Positions 46,697 through 54,945 of a stretch of DNA of 64,000 nt are shown here, piece after piece. Both the position numbers and the translations under genes were made by a program. The stretch is taken from contig JAFSUU010000101.1 of assembly GCA_017445115.1 (NCBI GenBank), forward strand, positions 1 to 64,000, in the 5' to 3' direction. Source of the DNA: Clostridia bacterium. Lineage in GTDB: Bacteria; Bacillota_A; Clostridia; Oscillospirales; CAG-272. The notes under the pieces were generated by a model. That model made no database searches. It was given only the letters and a program-made list of their open reading frames with translations, and had not been told where the DNA came from. How positions within the stretch are numbered: the first letter of the stretch is position 1; each line of letters starts with the position of its first letter.

Positions 46697-47905
46697 ATGA
46701 AAGCGATAGACAGATTTATTGAATACGCGAAAATGCCCACGATGTCAGACGAACTGTCAGAGAACTGCCCAAGCACCGAAAAGCAGTTCGCGCTCGCAAA
46801 GAGGATCGTCGCCGACCTCGAGAAGATCGGTATCGGCGCCGAGCTGACGGAGAAGTGCTATATCTACGCAAAACTTCCGGCGAACGCGAAGGCGAAGGGA
46901 AGGATAGGGTTTATCTCCCACATGGATACGAGCCCCGACGCGCCGGATACGGATATAAAGCCGAAGGTCGTCGACTACAAGGGCGGAGATATCGTACTTA
47001 ACGAAGAAAAGGGCATTGTCCTCTCTCCGAAGGACTATCCGTGCCTTGAAAAATACGCGGGAGAGCGCCTCGTCGTGACAGACGGGACGACGCTTCTCGG
47101 CGCCGACGACAAGGCGGGCGTATGCGAGATAATCGCGGCGCTCGAACGCATAGTTAAAGAAGGGCTCCCCCACGGGGATATCTCCGTCGCGTTTACTCCC
47201 GACGAGGAGATAGGGCGCGGCGCCGACCTTTTCGACGTCGCGAAATTCGACGCGGACTACGCTTACACGGTCGACGGAGGCGCGCTCGGCGAGATAGAGT
47301 ACGAGAACTTCAACGCCGCGTCGGCGGATATCGAGATCGACGGTATCTCGATCCACCCCGGCTCAGCAAAAGGTAAGATGGTCAACGCGTCGGAGGTCGC
47401 GATGTATTTCCATTCGCTCCTTCCGGCGAATGAAACTCCTTTCCATACTGAAAAATACGAGGGATTTTATCACCTCGGCGCGCTGTCCGGCACGGTCGAG
47501 CACGCGTCGCTGAAGTATATCATCCGCGACCACGACCGCGCGATATTTGAGAACAGAAAAAAGGTCGTAGCGGAGGCGGCTGCGAGGACGGAAGCGCATT
47601 TTCCCGGAAGCCGCGTCAGATGTGAGATCAAAGATTCGTATTACAATATGAAAGAAAAGATCGAGCCCGTGATGTTCGTCGTTGACCGCGCCGCCGCGGC
47701 GTTTGAAAAATGCGGCGTCACTCCCGTCGCTGTGCCGATAAGAGGAGGTACCGACGGCGCGAGACTCTCGTTCATGGGACTGCCGTGCCCGAACCTCTGC
47801 ACCGGCGGCGAGAACTTCCACTCGCGGTATGAATTCATCCCCGTCGAGTCGTTCGACAAGGTCGTTGACGTCCTCGTCAGAATCGTGACGGACCTCGCGG
47901 AGTAG
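46697..47905 (+). CDS. pepT: Peptidase T (tripeptide aminopeptidase)
   Basis: A 402-residue M20B zinc peptidase that removes the N-terminal residue of tripeptides in the cytoplasm. Metal and catalytic motifs are present: SHMDTSPDAPDTD, LGADDKAGVCEI, TPDEEIGRGADLF with the catalytic Glu pair, TVDGGALGEIEYE, and IRGGTDGARLSFMGLPCPN, ending in GGENFHSRYEFIPVESFDKV. Length matches the family. It closes the ligA operon and ends with TAG. No classical terminator follows; hairpin array 2 begins a few bases downstream. Confidence 0.96.
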   Translation: MKAIDRFIEYAKMPTMSDELSENCPSTEKQFALAKRIVADLEKIGIGAELTEKCYIYAKLPANAKAKGRIGFISHMDTSPDAPDTDIKPKVVDYKGGDIVLNEEKGIVLSPKDYPCLEKYAGERLVVTDGTTLLGADDKAGVCEIIAALERIVKEGLPHGDISVAFTPDEEIGRGADLFDVAKFDADYAYTVDGGALGEIEYENFNAASADIEIDGISIHPGSAKGKMVNASEVAMYFHSLLPANETPFHTEKYEGFYHLGALSGTVEHASLKYIIRDHDRAIFENRKKVVAEAAARTEAHFPGSRVRCEIKDSYYNMKEKIEPVMFVVDRAAAAFEKCGVTPVAVPIRGGTDGARLSFMGLPCPNLCTGGENFHSRYEFIPVESFDKVVDVLVRIVTDLAE

Positions 47906-48105
47906 TGCGCGGCGCGATGCGTGGGCGCATAGCGCAATGAATTGCTCCTCCCAAAGTCGGAGCATGAATTGCCTGACGGCATGAATTGCACTTCGTGCAT
48001 GAATTGCGCTGCGGCGCATTAAGAGGAGCAATTCAAATCATGACGGCTTGCCGTCAATTCACGGAGCGAAGCGAGAATTCATGACGCGACAGCGTCAATT
48101 CATCC
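47906..48105. repeat. Array 2 of short hairpins with constant 7-nt spacers
   Basis: Hairpins with different stems, including GCTCC/GGAGC, GCC/GGC, GCAC/GTGC, GCGC/GCGC, GACGG/CCGTC and GACGC/GCGTC, plus an imperfect stem at about 47912-47935. Spacers in the first half are ATGAATT (four times) and in the second half AATTC or AATTCAT (three times), the reverse complement. The central part (about 48020-48040) is less regular. The array lies between pepT and the hydrogenase promoter. Confidence 0.85.
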
Positions 48106-48220
48106 AATATCATATACGGACCTGAACTCCCGGGCCCGTTTCTTATTTCCGCCCATTTCATTTTTCCATTCTTTCTTTATATATAATAAAATCTTATAAT
48201 AGCAAATAGTAAAAAACGTA

Positions 48221-48249
48221 TTGCAATTTGACGATATCTATGTTAAAAT
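48221..48249 (+). promoter_or_regulatory. Probable promoter of the hydrogenase operon
   Basis: TTGCAA (48221-48226), 17 bp, TAAAAT (48244-48249). The leader of about 115 nt carries one small CGGGGA/TTTCCCG hairpin near 48321-48341. No clear Rex site was found here. Confidence 0.65.
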
Positions 48250-48369
48250 TAATAGGATTGATAATATGGTGTCGAACCGTGACGTGCGGTGAGGCGCTTT
48301 TACTCTGTCAACAATTTTTACGGGGACCGAAAGTTTCCCGAATTCTCATTATAAGGAGGGTCATTTAAT

Positions 48370-48858
48370 ATGGCTCATATCAGCGAAACCGGTGTTAAAA
48401 CGATCTGCGAGATATGCGACAGACACGCTAACGAAAAGACGCCGCTCATGATGATCCTGAGCGATATCCAGAACGAGTACGGATACATTCCGCTCGAAGT
48501 GCAGGAGATTGTATCTCAGAAGACGGGTATCTCCGTCGCGGAGATCTACGGAGTAGTCACGTTCTATTCGTTCTTCTCACTCGTTCCGAACGGCAAATTC
48601 GTCATCGGCGTGTGCCTTGGAACCGCTTGCTACGTCAAAGGCGCGCAGCAGGTCATCGACAAGTTCTCCGAGATCCTCGGCATCAAAGCCGGCGAAACGA
48701 CGGAAGACGGCCTGTTCACGATAGACGCTCTCCGCTGCATCGGCGCGTGCGGTATCGCACCGGCGGTATCGGTCAACGGAAAAGTTTATCCGAAGGTAAC
48801 TGTCGACCTCGTTCCGAAGATAATCGAAGAGCACCGCGCAATGGCGGCTGCAGAGTAA
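48370..48858 (+). CDS. hydC: Hydrogenase subunit HydC (NuoE-like [2Fe-2S] thioredoxin-fold protein)
   Basis: A 162-residue NuoE-like subunit. The N-terminal helical part has LMMILSDIQNEYGYIPLEVQ and GVVTFYSFFSLVPNGKFVIG. The [2Fe-2S] ligands lie in CLGTACYVKGAQ and CIGACGIAP. In HydABC-type enzymes this subunit binds a peripheral cluster next to the NuoF-like HydB. The start has AAGGAGG about 10 nt upstream. It is the first gene of a ten-gene block that ends with hydB and hydA, from which it is separated by the signalling-like module. Confidence 0.92.
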   Translation: MAHISETGVKTICEICDRHANEKTPLMMILSDIQNEYGYIPLEVQEIVSQKTGISVAEIYGVVTFYSFFSLVPNGKFVIGVCLGTACYVKGAQQVIDKFSEILGIKAGETTEDGLFTIDALRCIGACGIAPAVSVNGKVYPKVTVDLVPKIIEEHRAMAAAE

Positions 48859-48921
48859 GCGTCCGCAACTGTTCGAAACACAAGAATAACCGCCTATTTT
48901 ATAAAGAAAGGCTGACGTCGG

Positions 48922-49275
48922 ATGAAAATCAAACAAATACAGGAACTTCTGAATGCTGAGCTCCTTTGCGGAGAGGAATATCTCGACCACGACGTTTTTT
49001 CCGCCTGCTGCAGCGATATGATGAGCGACGTGCTCGCGTACGTCAAGGATCAGGGCGTGCTTCTCACCGGTCTTGTCAACTCTCAGGTCATCAGGACTGC
49101 GAGCATGATGGACATGGTCTGCATCGTCTTTGTCAGAAGCAAATCGCCGAACGCGGAGATGATAGAACTTGCCAAAGAGTGCGGTATCGTCGTTATGAAA
49201 AGCCGCTTCAGAGCTTATGAAGCGTGCGGACATCTCTATACTGCCGGGCTCGTTGCAGCTCCGGAGGGCAAGTGA
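48922..49275 (+). CDS. DRTGG domain protein 1
   Basis: A 117-residue single-domain protein. The region DVFSACCSDMMSDVLAYVKD and the strand-turn pattern GVLLTGLVNSQVIRTASMMD match the DRTGG fold. DRTGG domains sit in CobB/CobQ-like and phosphotransacetylase proteins, and stand-alone forms are recalled next to [FeFe] hydrogenase genes in Clostridia. The ligand is unknown. Its stop overlaps the next start by one base (TGATG), so it is coupled to the anti-sigma-like ATPase gene. Confidence 0.82.
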   Translation: MKIKQIQELLNAELLCGEEYLDHDVFSACCSDMMSDVLAYVKDQGVLLTGLVNSQVIRTASMMDMVCIVFVRSKSPNAEMIELAKECGIVVMKSRFRAYEACGHLYTAGLVAAPEGK

Positions 49276-49700
49276 TGGCTGAAAACGTAACATTTCATTT
49301 CGACGTTGACGGCGAAGATTTTACGTCGGCGGGAGAGGCTTCCGTCGTTGTAAAGAAAAAGCTGCGTCAGCTCGGTCTGCCCCCGGAGGTCATAAGACGC
49401 GTCGCTATCGCGATGTACGAGGGCGAGATCAATATGGTGATCCACGCCGAAGGCGGAGACGCCGACGTCACGGTGACGGACGACGAGGTCATAATCGTTC
49501 TGTCCGACCGCGGACCCGGTATCCCGGACGTTTCGCTCGCCATGCAGGAGGGGTATTCCACCGCCCGCGACAACATCAGAGCCCTCGGGTTCGGAGCGGG
49601 GATGGGACTTCCCAATATGAAGAAATACACCGACAGCATGGAGATTGAGACCGAGATCGGCGTCGGTACTAAGATCACAATGAAGGTGAGCTGCAAGTAA
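49275..49700 (+). CDS. ATP-binding protein, RsbW/SpoIIAB-like HATPase
   Basis: A 141-residue GHKL ATPase-fold protein. The N box region is YEGEINMVIHAEGGDADVTV with the Asn, followed by LSDRGPGIPDVSLAMQEGY (G1) and GFGAGMGLPNMKKYTDSMEI (G2). It has no histidine-phosphorylation domain, like anti-sigma factor kinases RsbW and SpoIIAB. The partner is unknown; the neighbourhood suggests control of the hydrogenase or of a redox response. The start at 49275 overlaps the upstream stop. Confidence 0.87.
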   Translation: MAENVTFHFDVDGEDFTSAGEASVVVKKKLRQLGLPPEVIRRVAIAMYEGEINMVIHAEGGDADVTVTDDEVIIVLSDRGPGIPDVSLAMQEGYSTARDNIRALGFGAGMGLPNMKKYTDSMEIETEIGVGTKITMKVSCK

Positions 49701-49736
49701 AACGCGCATCTTGCCTAAGGAAGGAACGAATACTAT

Positions 49737-51065
49737 ATGCAGGAATACAAGCATTCGGTTTCCCTTGACATCGCCAAATGTAAAGGATGTACTACCTGCC
49801 TTAAGAGATGCCCCACGGAGGCGATCAGGATACGTGACGCGCACGCCAAGATCAATTCCGCAAGGTGCATCGACTGCGGAGAGTGCATAAAAGTCTGTCC
49901 GCACAAGGCGAAAAAAGCTATCCACGACACGCTCGCGGATATGAAAGATTTCAAGATCAACGTGGCGCTCCCCGCGCCGGCGCTCTACGGTCAGTTCGAG
50001 AATATGCCGAGCGTCGACTACATCGTCGACGGACTCTATAAGCTCGGATTCGACTACGTCTACGAAGTCGCCTGCGCCGCGGAGATCGTCTCGGCGTATA
50101 CGAGAGTGTACCTTGGCAGAAAAGATATTCTGCGCCCGGTCATCAGTTCGGCATGCCCGGCGATAGTCCGTATGATAAATATGAACTTCCCCTACCTGAA
50201 GGATCACATAATGCCGATCCTTCCGCCTGTAGAGGTCGCCGCGAAGCTCGCGAGGGATATCGTCATGGAACGCCATCCCGAGCTTGACTCCTCCGAGATA
50301 GGGCTGTTCTTCATATCTCCCTGTCCGGCAAAAGTCAGCTACGTCAAGAACGGATTTGCGGGCGACAGAAACAATATCGACCGCGTGATCTCGGTGAGGG
50401 ACGTCTACTTCGAGCTTCTCGAAGTTATGAACCCCGACGAGAATCCGTCCGAGAACGCGAAGTCCGGCATGATAGGTATCGGCTGGGCGTCGACCGGCGG
50501 CGAATCTTCCGCCGTGTTCAACGACAGATACCTTGCCGCGGACGGCATCGAAAACTGCGTCAAAGTGCTCGAGCAGATCGACAACGAAGGCTTTGCAGAC
50601 CTCGAGTTCATCGAGCTGAATGCCTGCAACGGCGGATGCGTCGGAGGCGCGATGACCGTGACGAACGCGTATATTGCCCAGGCGAGACTCAATTCGCTGA
50701 AAAGATACCTTCCCGTATCTCCCAACAGACCGGACACGTCGGTCTTTCCGGAATGGCTGTGGACGGACAAAAATGTCAGCTACGACACGACAAAGCCGCT
50801 TTCCGAGGACCGCGCCGAAGCGTTCCGCATGATGAGCGACATAGAGCGCATCACGAAATCCCTTCCGGGTATCGACTGCGGTTCGTGCGGTGCGCCGACC
50901 TGTATGGCTTTCGCCGAGGATATCGTCAAGAACGAGACGAACGCCGACGAGTGCACGATCATAATGAGGGAGCTCTTCCACGAGTGCCTCGATATGAGAA
51001 AAGCGCAGATCATTTCGGATAAGATTAAGAAGAGCGGCGAAGAGAACAAAACGGAGACGGAATGA
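49737..51065 (+). CDS. [FeFe] hydrogenase-like protein of sensor type with C-terminal Fe-S domain
   Basis: A 442-residue protein. Two ferredoxin-type [4Fe-4S] motifs lie at the N-terminus (CKGCTTCLKRCP and CIDCGECIKVCP). The H-cluster domain is divergent: SSACPAIVRMI replaces TSCCPxW, ISPCPAKVSYVKNG replaces the MPCxxKK motif, and LNACNGGCVGGA replaces the last motif. A further Cys-rich domain (DCGSCGAPTCMAFAEDIV) ends the protein. The Ala where most enzymes have the first L1 Cys is recalled from sensory HydS proteins. It lacks a PAS domain. A redox or H2-sensing role within the operon is inferred. Confidence 0.86.
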   Translation: MQEYKHSVSLDIAKCKGCTTCLKRCPTEAIRIRDAHAKINSARCIDCGECIKVCPHKAKKAIHDTLADMKDFKINVALPAPALYGQFENMPSVDYIVDGLYKLGFDYVYEVACAAEIVSAYTRVYLGRKDILRPVISSACPAIVRMINMNFPYLKDHIMPILPPVEVAAKLARDIVMERHPELDSSEIGLFFISPCPAKVSYVKNGFAGDRNNIDRVISVRDVYFELLEVMNPDENPSENAKSGMIGIGWASTGGESSAVFNDRYLAADGIENCVKVLEQIDNEGFADLEFIELNACNGGCVGGAMTVTNAYIAQARLNSLKRYLPVSPNRPDTSVFPEWLWTDKNVSYDTTKPLSEDRAEAFRMMSDIERITKSLPGIDCGSCGAPTCMAFAEDIVKNETNADECTIIMRELFHECLDMRKAQIISDKIKKSGEENKTETE

Positions 51066-51066
51066 T

Positions 51067-51396
51067 ATGAAAACTGAAACCGTGATCCGAGAGCTCGGAC
51101 TTAAAGAACTCGCGGGTGGACCTGCCGAGGAGTTCGACGGAGTTTACGCGGGAGACTTTCTCAGCCGCGCTATGAGCCGCGTCGAATACGGCAACCTCTG
51201 GATAACGATCATGAGCAACGTCAACGTTATCGCGGTCGCGAGCCTTACGGAGGCCGCCGCGGTCATCCTCGCGGAGGACGTAACGATGACGCCGGACGTA
51301 CTCGCCGCGGCAGAGGAAAAGGGCGTCGCGGTGTATTCTTCCGGAAAATCGGTCTACGAGCTCTGCGTCGAGATCGACAAGATCATAAACAACTGA
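51067..51396 (+). CDS. DRTGG domain protein 2
   Basis: A 109-residue protein of the same general fold as the one at 48922 but with little sequence identity. It has VYAGDFLSRAMSRVEYGNLW and the strand ITIMSNVNVIAVASLTEAAA. The start lies 1 bp after the preceding stop and its own stop is 1 bp before the PHP gene, so translation of the three is probably coupled. The ligand is unknown. Confidence 0.78.
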   Translation: MKTETVIRELGLKELAGGPAEEFDGVYAGDFLSRAMSRVEYGNLWITIMSNVNVIAVASLTEAAAVILAEDVTMTPDVLAAAEEKGVAVYSSGKSVYELCVEIDKIINN

Positions 51397-51397
51397 T

Positions 51398-52132
51398 ATG
51401 AGTTCGTTCTTTTACGACCTGCACGTCCACTCGTGTCTCTCTCCGTGCGGAGACGACGACATGACGCCGGCAAATATCGCCGGAATGGCGATGCTGAACG
51501 GACTGAATATCGTCGCGCTCACCGACCATAACACTTCGAAGAACTGTCCCGCTTTTTTCGCTCACGCGAAAAAGTACGGATTGATCCCGGTCGCCGGCAT
51601 GGAGCTGACGAGCGCGGAGGATATACACGTCGTCTGCCTCTTTCCGACGCTTGACGCCGCGATGGAGTTTGACAGCTTTGTCGATTCCCGCCGTATCAAG
51701 ATCGCAAACAAAAAAGAGATATTCGGAAATCAGTTCGTGATGGACGAAAACGACGAGGTCGCCCTCGAGGAGCCCGATCTTCTGATAAACGCGACGACGA
51801 TCGACCTTGACACCGCGCATGAAGAGGTCACGCGCCGCGGAGGCGCCTGCTATCCGGCTCACGTCGACCGCGAGTCCGGCGGCATGATCGCGATGCTCGG
51901 CGACCTTCCGGACAGCCCGGTCTACGCCGCGTACGAGCTGAACGACAAGGCCTCGCACGACGAATACGTCGGGAGGTACCCGAAGCTGCGAGATAAGCGC
52001 TTCATCGTTTCGTCGGACGCGCACTACCTGCAAAATATCTCACAGGCGGTGAATCAGATCGAACTCGACGACGAACCGTACAGCTCGCAGAAGGTGCGGG
52101 ACGAGCTTATAAAATATCTGAGAGGGGAATAG
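51398..52132 (+). CDS. PHP domain metal-dependent phosphoesterase
   Basis: A 244-residue PHP-domain protein. The metal ligands are in YDLHVHSCLSPCGDDDMTP, ALTDHNTSKNCPAFFAHAKK and VAGMELTSAED, with further His and Asp residues in ACYPAHVDRES and SSDAHYLQNIS. PHP proteins hydrolyse phosphoesters such as oligoribonucleotides, nucleotides or histidinol phosphate. Stand-alone forms are recalled beside clostridial hydrogenase clusters. The substrate is unknown; a nucleotide signal is a reasonable guess only. The stop is TAG and the next gene starts 1 bp later. Confidence 0.86.
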   Translation: MSSFFYDLHVHSCLSPCGDDDMTPANIAGMAMLNGLNIVALTDHNTSKNCPAFFAHAKKYGLIPVAGMELTSAEDIHVVCLFPTLDAAMEFDSFVDSRRIKIANKKEIFGNQFVMDENDEVALEEPDLLINATTIDLDTAHEEVTRRGGACYPAHVDRESGGMIAMLGDLPDSPVYAAYELNDKASHDEYVGRYPKLRDKRFIVSSDAHYLQNISQAVNQIELDDEPYSSQKVRDELIKYLRGE

Positions 52133-52133
52133 T

Positions 52134-52691
52134 ATGGAAGAGTTTTCGCTTTACGTTCTCGACATCACTATGAACTCCGTCAGAGCCGGAGCCGATAAGA
52201 TCGGCGTCACGCTTGAAGAGAGCGGAGATATGCTGACCTTCACGGTGACCGACAACGGCTGCGGGATGAGCCCGGAAATGGTAGAAAAGCTCTCCGATCC
52301 CTTCTTCACAACGAGAAAAACAAGAGCGGTCGGGCTCGGCGTTCCGTTTCTCAAAATGCTTTCGGAACAAACCGGCGGCACGCTCACGATCGAATCAAAA
52401 GAGGCGTCGAAGTTCCCGGACGGCCACGGCACGAAGCTTTGCGCGACGTTCGGACTTCACCACATAGATTTTATCCCCCTCGGGAATATGATCGATACCG
52501 TGATGACTCTGATACAGGGCTATCCGGATATCAACTTCACTTACGACCACATTACTCCGCGCGGTACGGTCCACCTCTCGTGCGAGGAGCTCCGCGCCGT
52601 ACTCGGCGAAGATATATCTCTTGCAAGCTTCGAGGTCCTCGAATGGATAAGAGGGTATCTCACCGAAGGATATGAGGAAATAAAGCAATAA
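52134..52691 (+). CDS. ATP-binding protein, histidine-kinase-like HATPase
   Basis: A 185-residue GHKL protein. The N-terminal LYVLDITMNSVRAGADKIGV carries the N box, DNGCGMSPEMVEKLSDPFFT is the G1/F-type region, and RAVGLGVPFLKMLSEQTGGT the G2 region. This is the catalytic ATPase half of a histidine kinase without a dimerisation domain. The C-terminal ~60 residues are an extra domain without recognised motif. It is the second ATPase of this module, so the pair may act on a shared partner. Confidence 0.85.
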   Translation: MEEFSLYVLDITMNSVRAGADKIGVTLEESGDMLTFTVTDNGCGMSPEMVEKLSDPFFTTRKTRAVGLGVPFLKMLSEQTGGTLTIESKEASKFPDGHGTKLCATFGLHHIDFIPLGNMIDTVMTLIQGYPDINFTYDHITPRGTVHLSCEELRAVLGEDISLASFEVLEWIRGYLTEGYEEIKQ

Positions 52692-52723
52692 TTTAAAAAT
52701 ATAAACGCAGAAAGGAAACTCTT

Positions 52724-53095
52724 ATGAAATCTCTTGAAGAACTCATGGCAATCAGAGAAAAGATGCAGGACAAGGTAGCCGTCCGTCACGCATCCGACGA
52801 CATTCGTGTAGTCGTCGGTATGGCGACCTGCGGTATCGCAGCCGGCGCCCGCCCCGTCCTCAACGCTTTCGTCGAAGGCGTAGCAAACGAAGGACTCGCC
52901 GAAAAGGTCACAGTCACTCAGACGGGATGCATCGGCATCTGTCAGTACGAGCCCATCGTCGAGGTCTACGAAAAGGACAAGGAAAAAGTCACCTACGTCA
53001 AAATGACCGCGGACAAGGCGAAAGAAGTCATCGAAAAGCACCTCAAAGGCGGCACGCCCGTTACCGAATATACGATCGGCAAAGTGCTTTCGTAA
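52724..53095 (+). CDS. [2Fe-2S] ferredoxin-domain protein (thioredoxin-like, HydD-type)
   Basis: A 123-residue thioredoxin-like [2Fe-2S] protein. The cluster ligands are in MATCGIAAGARPVLNAF and QTGCIGICQYEPIVEVYE. A helical N-terminal extension (SLEELMAIREKMQDKVAVRH) precedes the fold, as in other hydrogenase-cluster homologues of this type. It probably carries electrons next to HydB, whose own N-terminal domain is of the same fold. RBS AAAGGAA precedes the start and hydB begins 18 bp after its stop. Confidence 0.9.
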   Translation: MKSLEELMAIREKMQDKVAVRHASDDIRVVVGMATCGIAAGARPVLNAFVEGVANEGLAEKVTVTQTGCIGICQYEPIVEVYEKDKEKVTYVKMTADKAKEVIEKHLKGGTPVTEYTIGKVLS

Positions 53096-53113
53096 TAGAA
53101 GGAGGACAGTTTA

Positions 53114-54931
53114 ATGTATCGTATTCATGCGCTTATTTGCGGCGGTACCGGATGTACCTCCGCGGGAAGTCAGGCAGTAAGAGAAGCTCTCGAGACCGAA
53201 CTCGCTGTCAAAGGACTCCAGGATGAAGTCAAGATCGTTCAGACGGGCTGCTTCGGACTTTGCGCTCTCGGCCCCGTCATGATCGTATATCCCGAAGGCA
53301 CGTTCTACAGCAAGGTAAAGCCCGAGGACGTTCCCGAGATCGTCGAGGAGCACTTCCTCAAAGGACGTCCCGTTCACAGACTTATCTACAAAGAGACAGG
53401 CGAAGAGGTCAAGCCCGAGGAAGTTCCTTCCCTCGCTGAGACCGGATTCTACAAGAAACAGAAGAGAGTCGCGCTCAGAAACTGCGGCGTCATCAACCCC
53501 GAAAACATCGACGAGTATATCGCGATGGACGGTTACTTCGCGCTCGCAAAAGTTCTGAAGGAAATGACCCCCGAAGACGTCATCAAGACGATCCTCGATT
53601 CCGGACTTCGCGGACGCGGCGGCGGCGGATTCCCGACCGGACGCAAATGGCAGTTCGCGAGAAACAGCGTCTCCGACAAGAAGTACGTCGTATGTAACGC
53701 CGACGAGGGCGACCCCGGCGCGTTCATGGACCGTTCCGTTCTTGAAGGCGACCCGCACGCGGTCCTCGAAGCTATGGCTATCGCCGGCTACGCTATCGGC
53801 GCCGACGAGGGCTGGATCTACGTAAGAGCCGAGTATCCTATCGCGGTCAAGCGTCTCCAGATCGCCATCAAGCAGGCGAAGGAGTACGGCCTCCTCGGTA
53901 AGAACATTTTCGGCACAGGCTTCAACTTTGACATAAACATCCGTCTCGGCGCGGGCGCTTTCGTCTGCGGCGAGGAGACGGCTCTCCTTACATCGATAGA
54001 AGGCAAGCGCGGCAACCCGCGTCCGCGTCCTCCGTTCCCGGCTATCAAAGGCCTCTGGGGACAGCCCACTATCATCAACAACGTTGAGACGTTTGCAAAC
54101 GTCGCTCAGATAATCCTCAAGGGAGCTGACTGGTTCGCTTCCATGGGTACTGAGAAGTCGAAGGGCACGAAAGTCTTCGCGCTCGGCGGCAAGATCACCA
54201 ACACCGGACTCGTTGAGATCCCGATGGGCACGACCCTTCGCGAGATCGTCGAGGAGATCGGCGGCGGCGTTCCGAACGGCAAGAAGTTCAAAGCGGCTCA
54301 GACCGGCGGTCCTTCCGGCGGATGCATCCCCGCATCTCTGATCGACACGCCCGTTGACTACGACAACCTCATCGCTATCGGCTCTATGATGGGTTCCGGC
54401 GGACTTATCATCATGGACGAGGACACCTGTATGGTCGATATCGCGAAGTTCTTCCTCGAGTTCACGGTCGACGAGTCCTGCGGTAAGTGCACGCCCTGCC
54501 GTATCGGTACGAAGAGAATGCTCGAGATCCTGAACAGGATCACTGACGGCAACGGCACGATGAACGACCTCGACGAGCTCGAAGAACTCGCTTCCACGCT
54601 CAAGACAAACTCCCTTTGCGCGCTCGGTCAGACGGCGGCTAACCCCGTCATGTCCACGATCAAGCACTTCAGAGACGAGTATCTCGCTCACATCATCGAC
54701 AAGAAATGTCCCGCTAAGGTTTGTAAGAACCTCATGCAGTACAAGATCGACAAAGAGAAGTGCATCGGCTGCGGTATGTGCGCAAAGGCATGCCCGGCTT
54801 CCGCTATCACCAAGACGGATTACGTCGCGCCCGGCAAGAAGCTTCCGGCAATGCAGATCGATCCCGCTAAGTGCGTAAAGTGCGGCGCTTGTATGGCAAC
54901 GTGCAAGTTCAAGGCAATCTATAAGGATTAA
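53114..54931 (+). CDS. hydB: Electron-bifurcating hydrogenase subunit HydB (NuoF-like)
   Basis: A 605-residue flavoprotein. Domains in order: thioredoxin-like [2Fe-2S] (~1-115, GGTGCTSAGSQ and QTGCFGLCALGPVM); NuoF-type FMN/NADH domain with GRGGGGFPTGRKW and CNADEGDPGAFMDRS; SLBB; and the [4Fe-4S] site CGKCTPCRIGTKRM. Two C-terminal ferredoxin clusters follow (CIGCGMCAKACP and CVKCGACMATCKF). In HydABC it carries the NAD site, so hydrogen production is coupled to ferredoxin and NADH. All expected motifs are present. hydA starts 14 bp downstream. Confidence 0.95.
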   Translation: MYRIHALICGGTGCTSAGSQAVREALETELAVKGLQDEVKIVQTGCFGLCALGPVMIVYPEGTFYSKVKPEDVPEIVEEHFLKGRPVHRLIYKETGEEVKPEEVPSLAETGFYKKQKRVALRNCGVINPENIDEYIAMDGYFALAKVLKEMTPEDVIKTILDSGLRGRGGGGFPTGRKWQFARNSVSDKKYVVCNADEGDPGAFMDRSVLEGDPHAVLEAMAIAGYAIGADEGWIYVRAEYPIAVKRLQIAIKQAKEYGLLGKNIFGTGFNFDINIRLGAGAFVCGEETALLTSIEGKRGNPRPRPPFPAIKGLWGQPTIINNVETFANVAQIILKGADWFASMGTEKSKGTKVFALGGKITNTGLVEIPMGTTLREIVEEIGGGVPNGKKFKAAQTGGPSGGCIPASLIDTPVDYDNLIAIGSMMGSGGLIIMDEDTCMVDIAKFFLEFTVDESCGKCTPCRIGTKRMLEILNRITDGNGTMNDLDELEELASTLKTNSLCALGQTAANPVMSTIKHFRDEYLAHIIDKKCPAKVCKNLMQYKIDKEKCIGCGMCAKACPASAITKTDYVAPGKKLPAMQIDPAKCVKCGACMATCKFKAIYKD

Positions 54932-54945
54932 TCGGAGGGACTGAA

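Noticed and set aside
48150..48370. Rex operator in front of the hydrogenase operon
   Set aside because: No TTGTGA-N6-TTCACA-like or TTGTTAA-N4-TTAACAA-like dyad was found in this interval.
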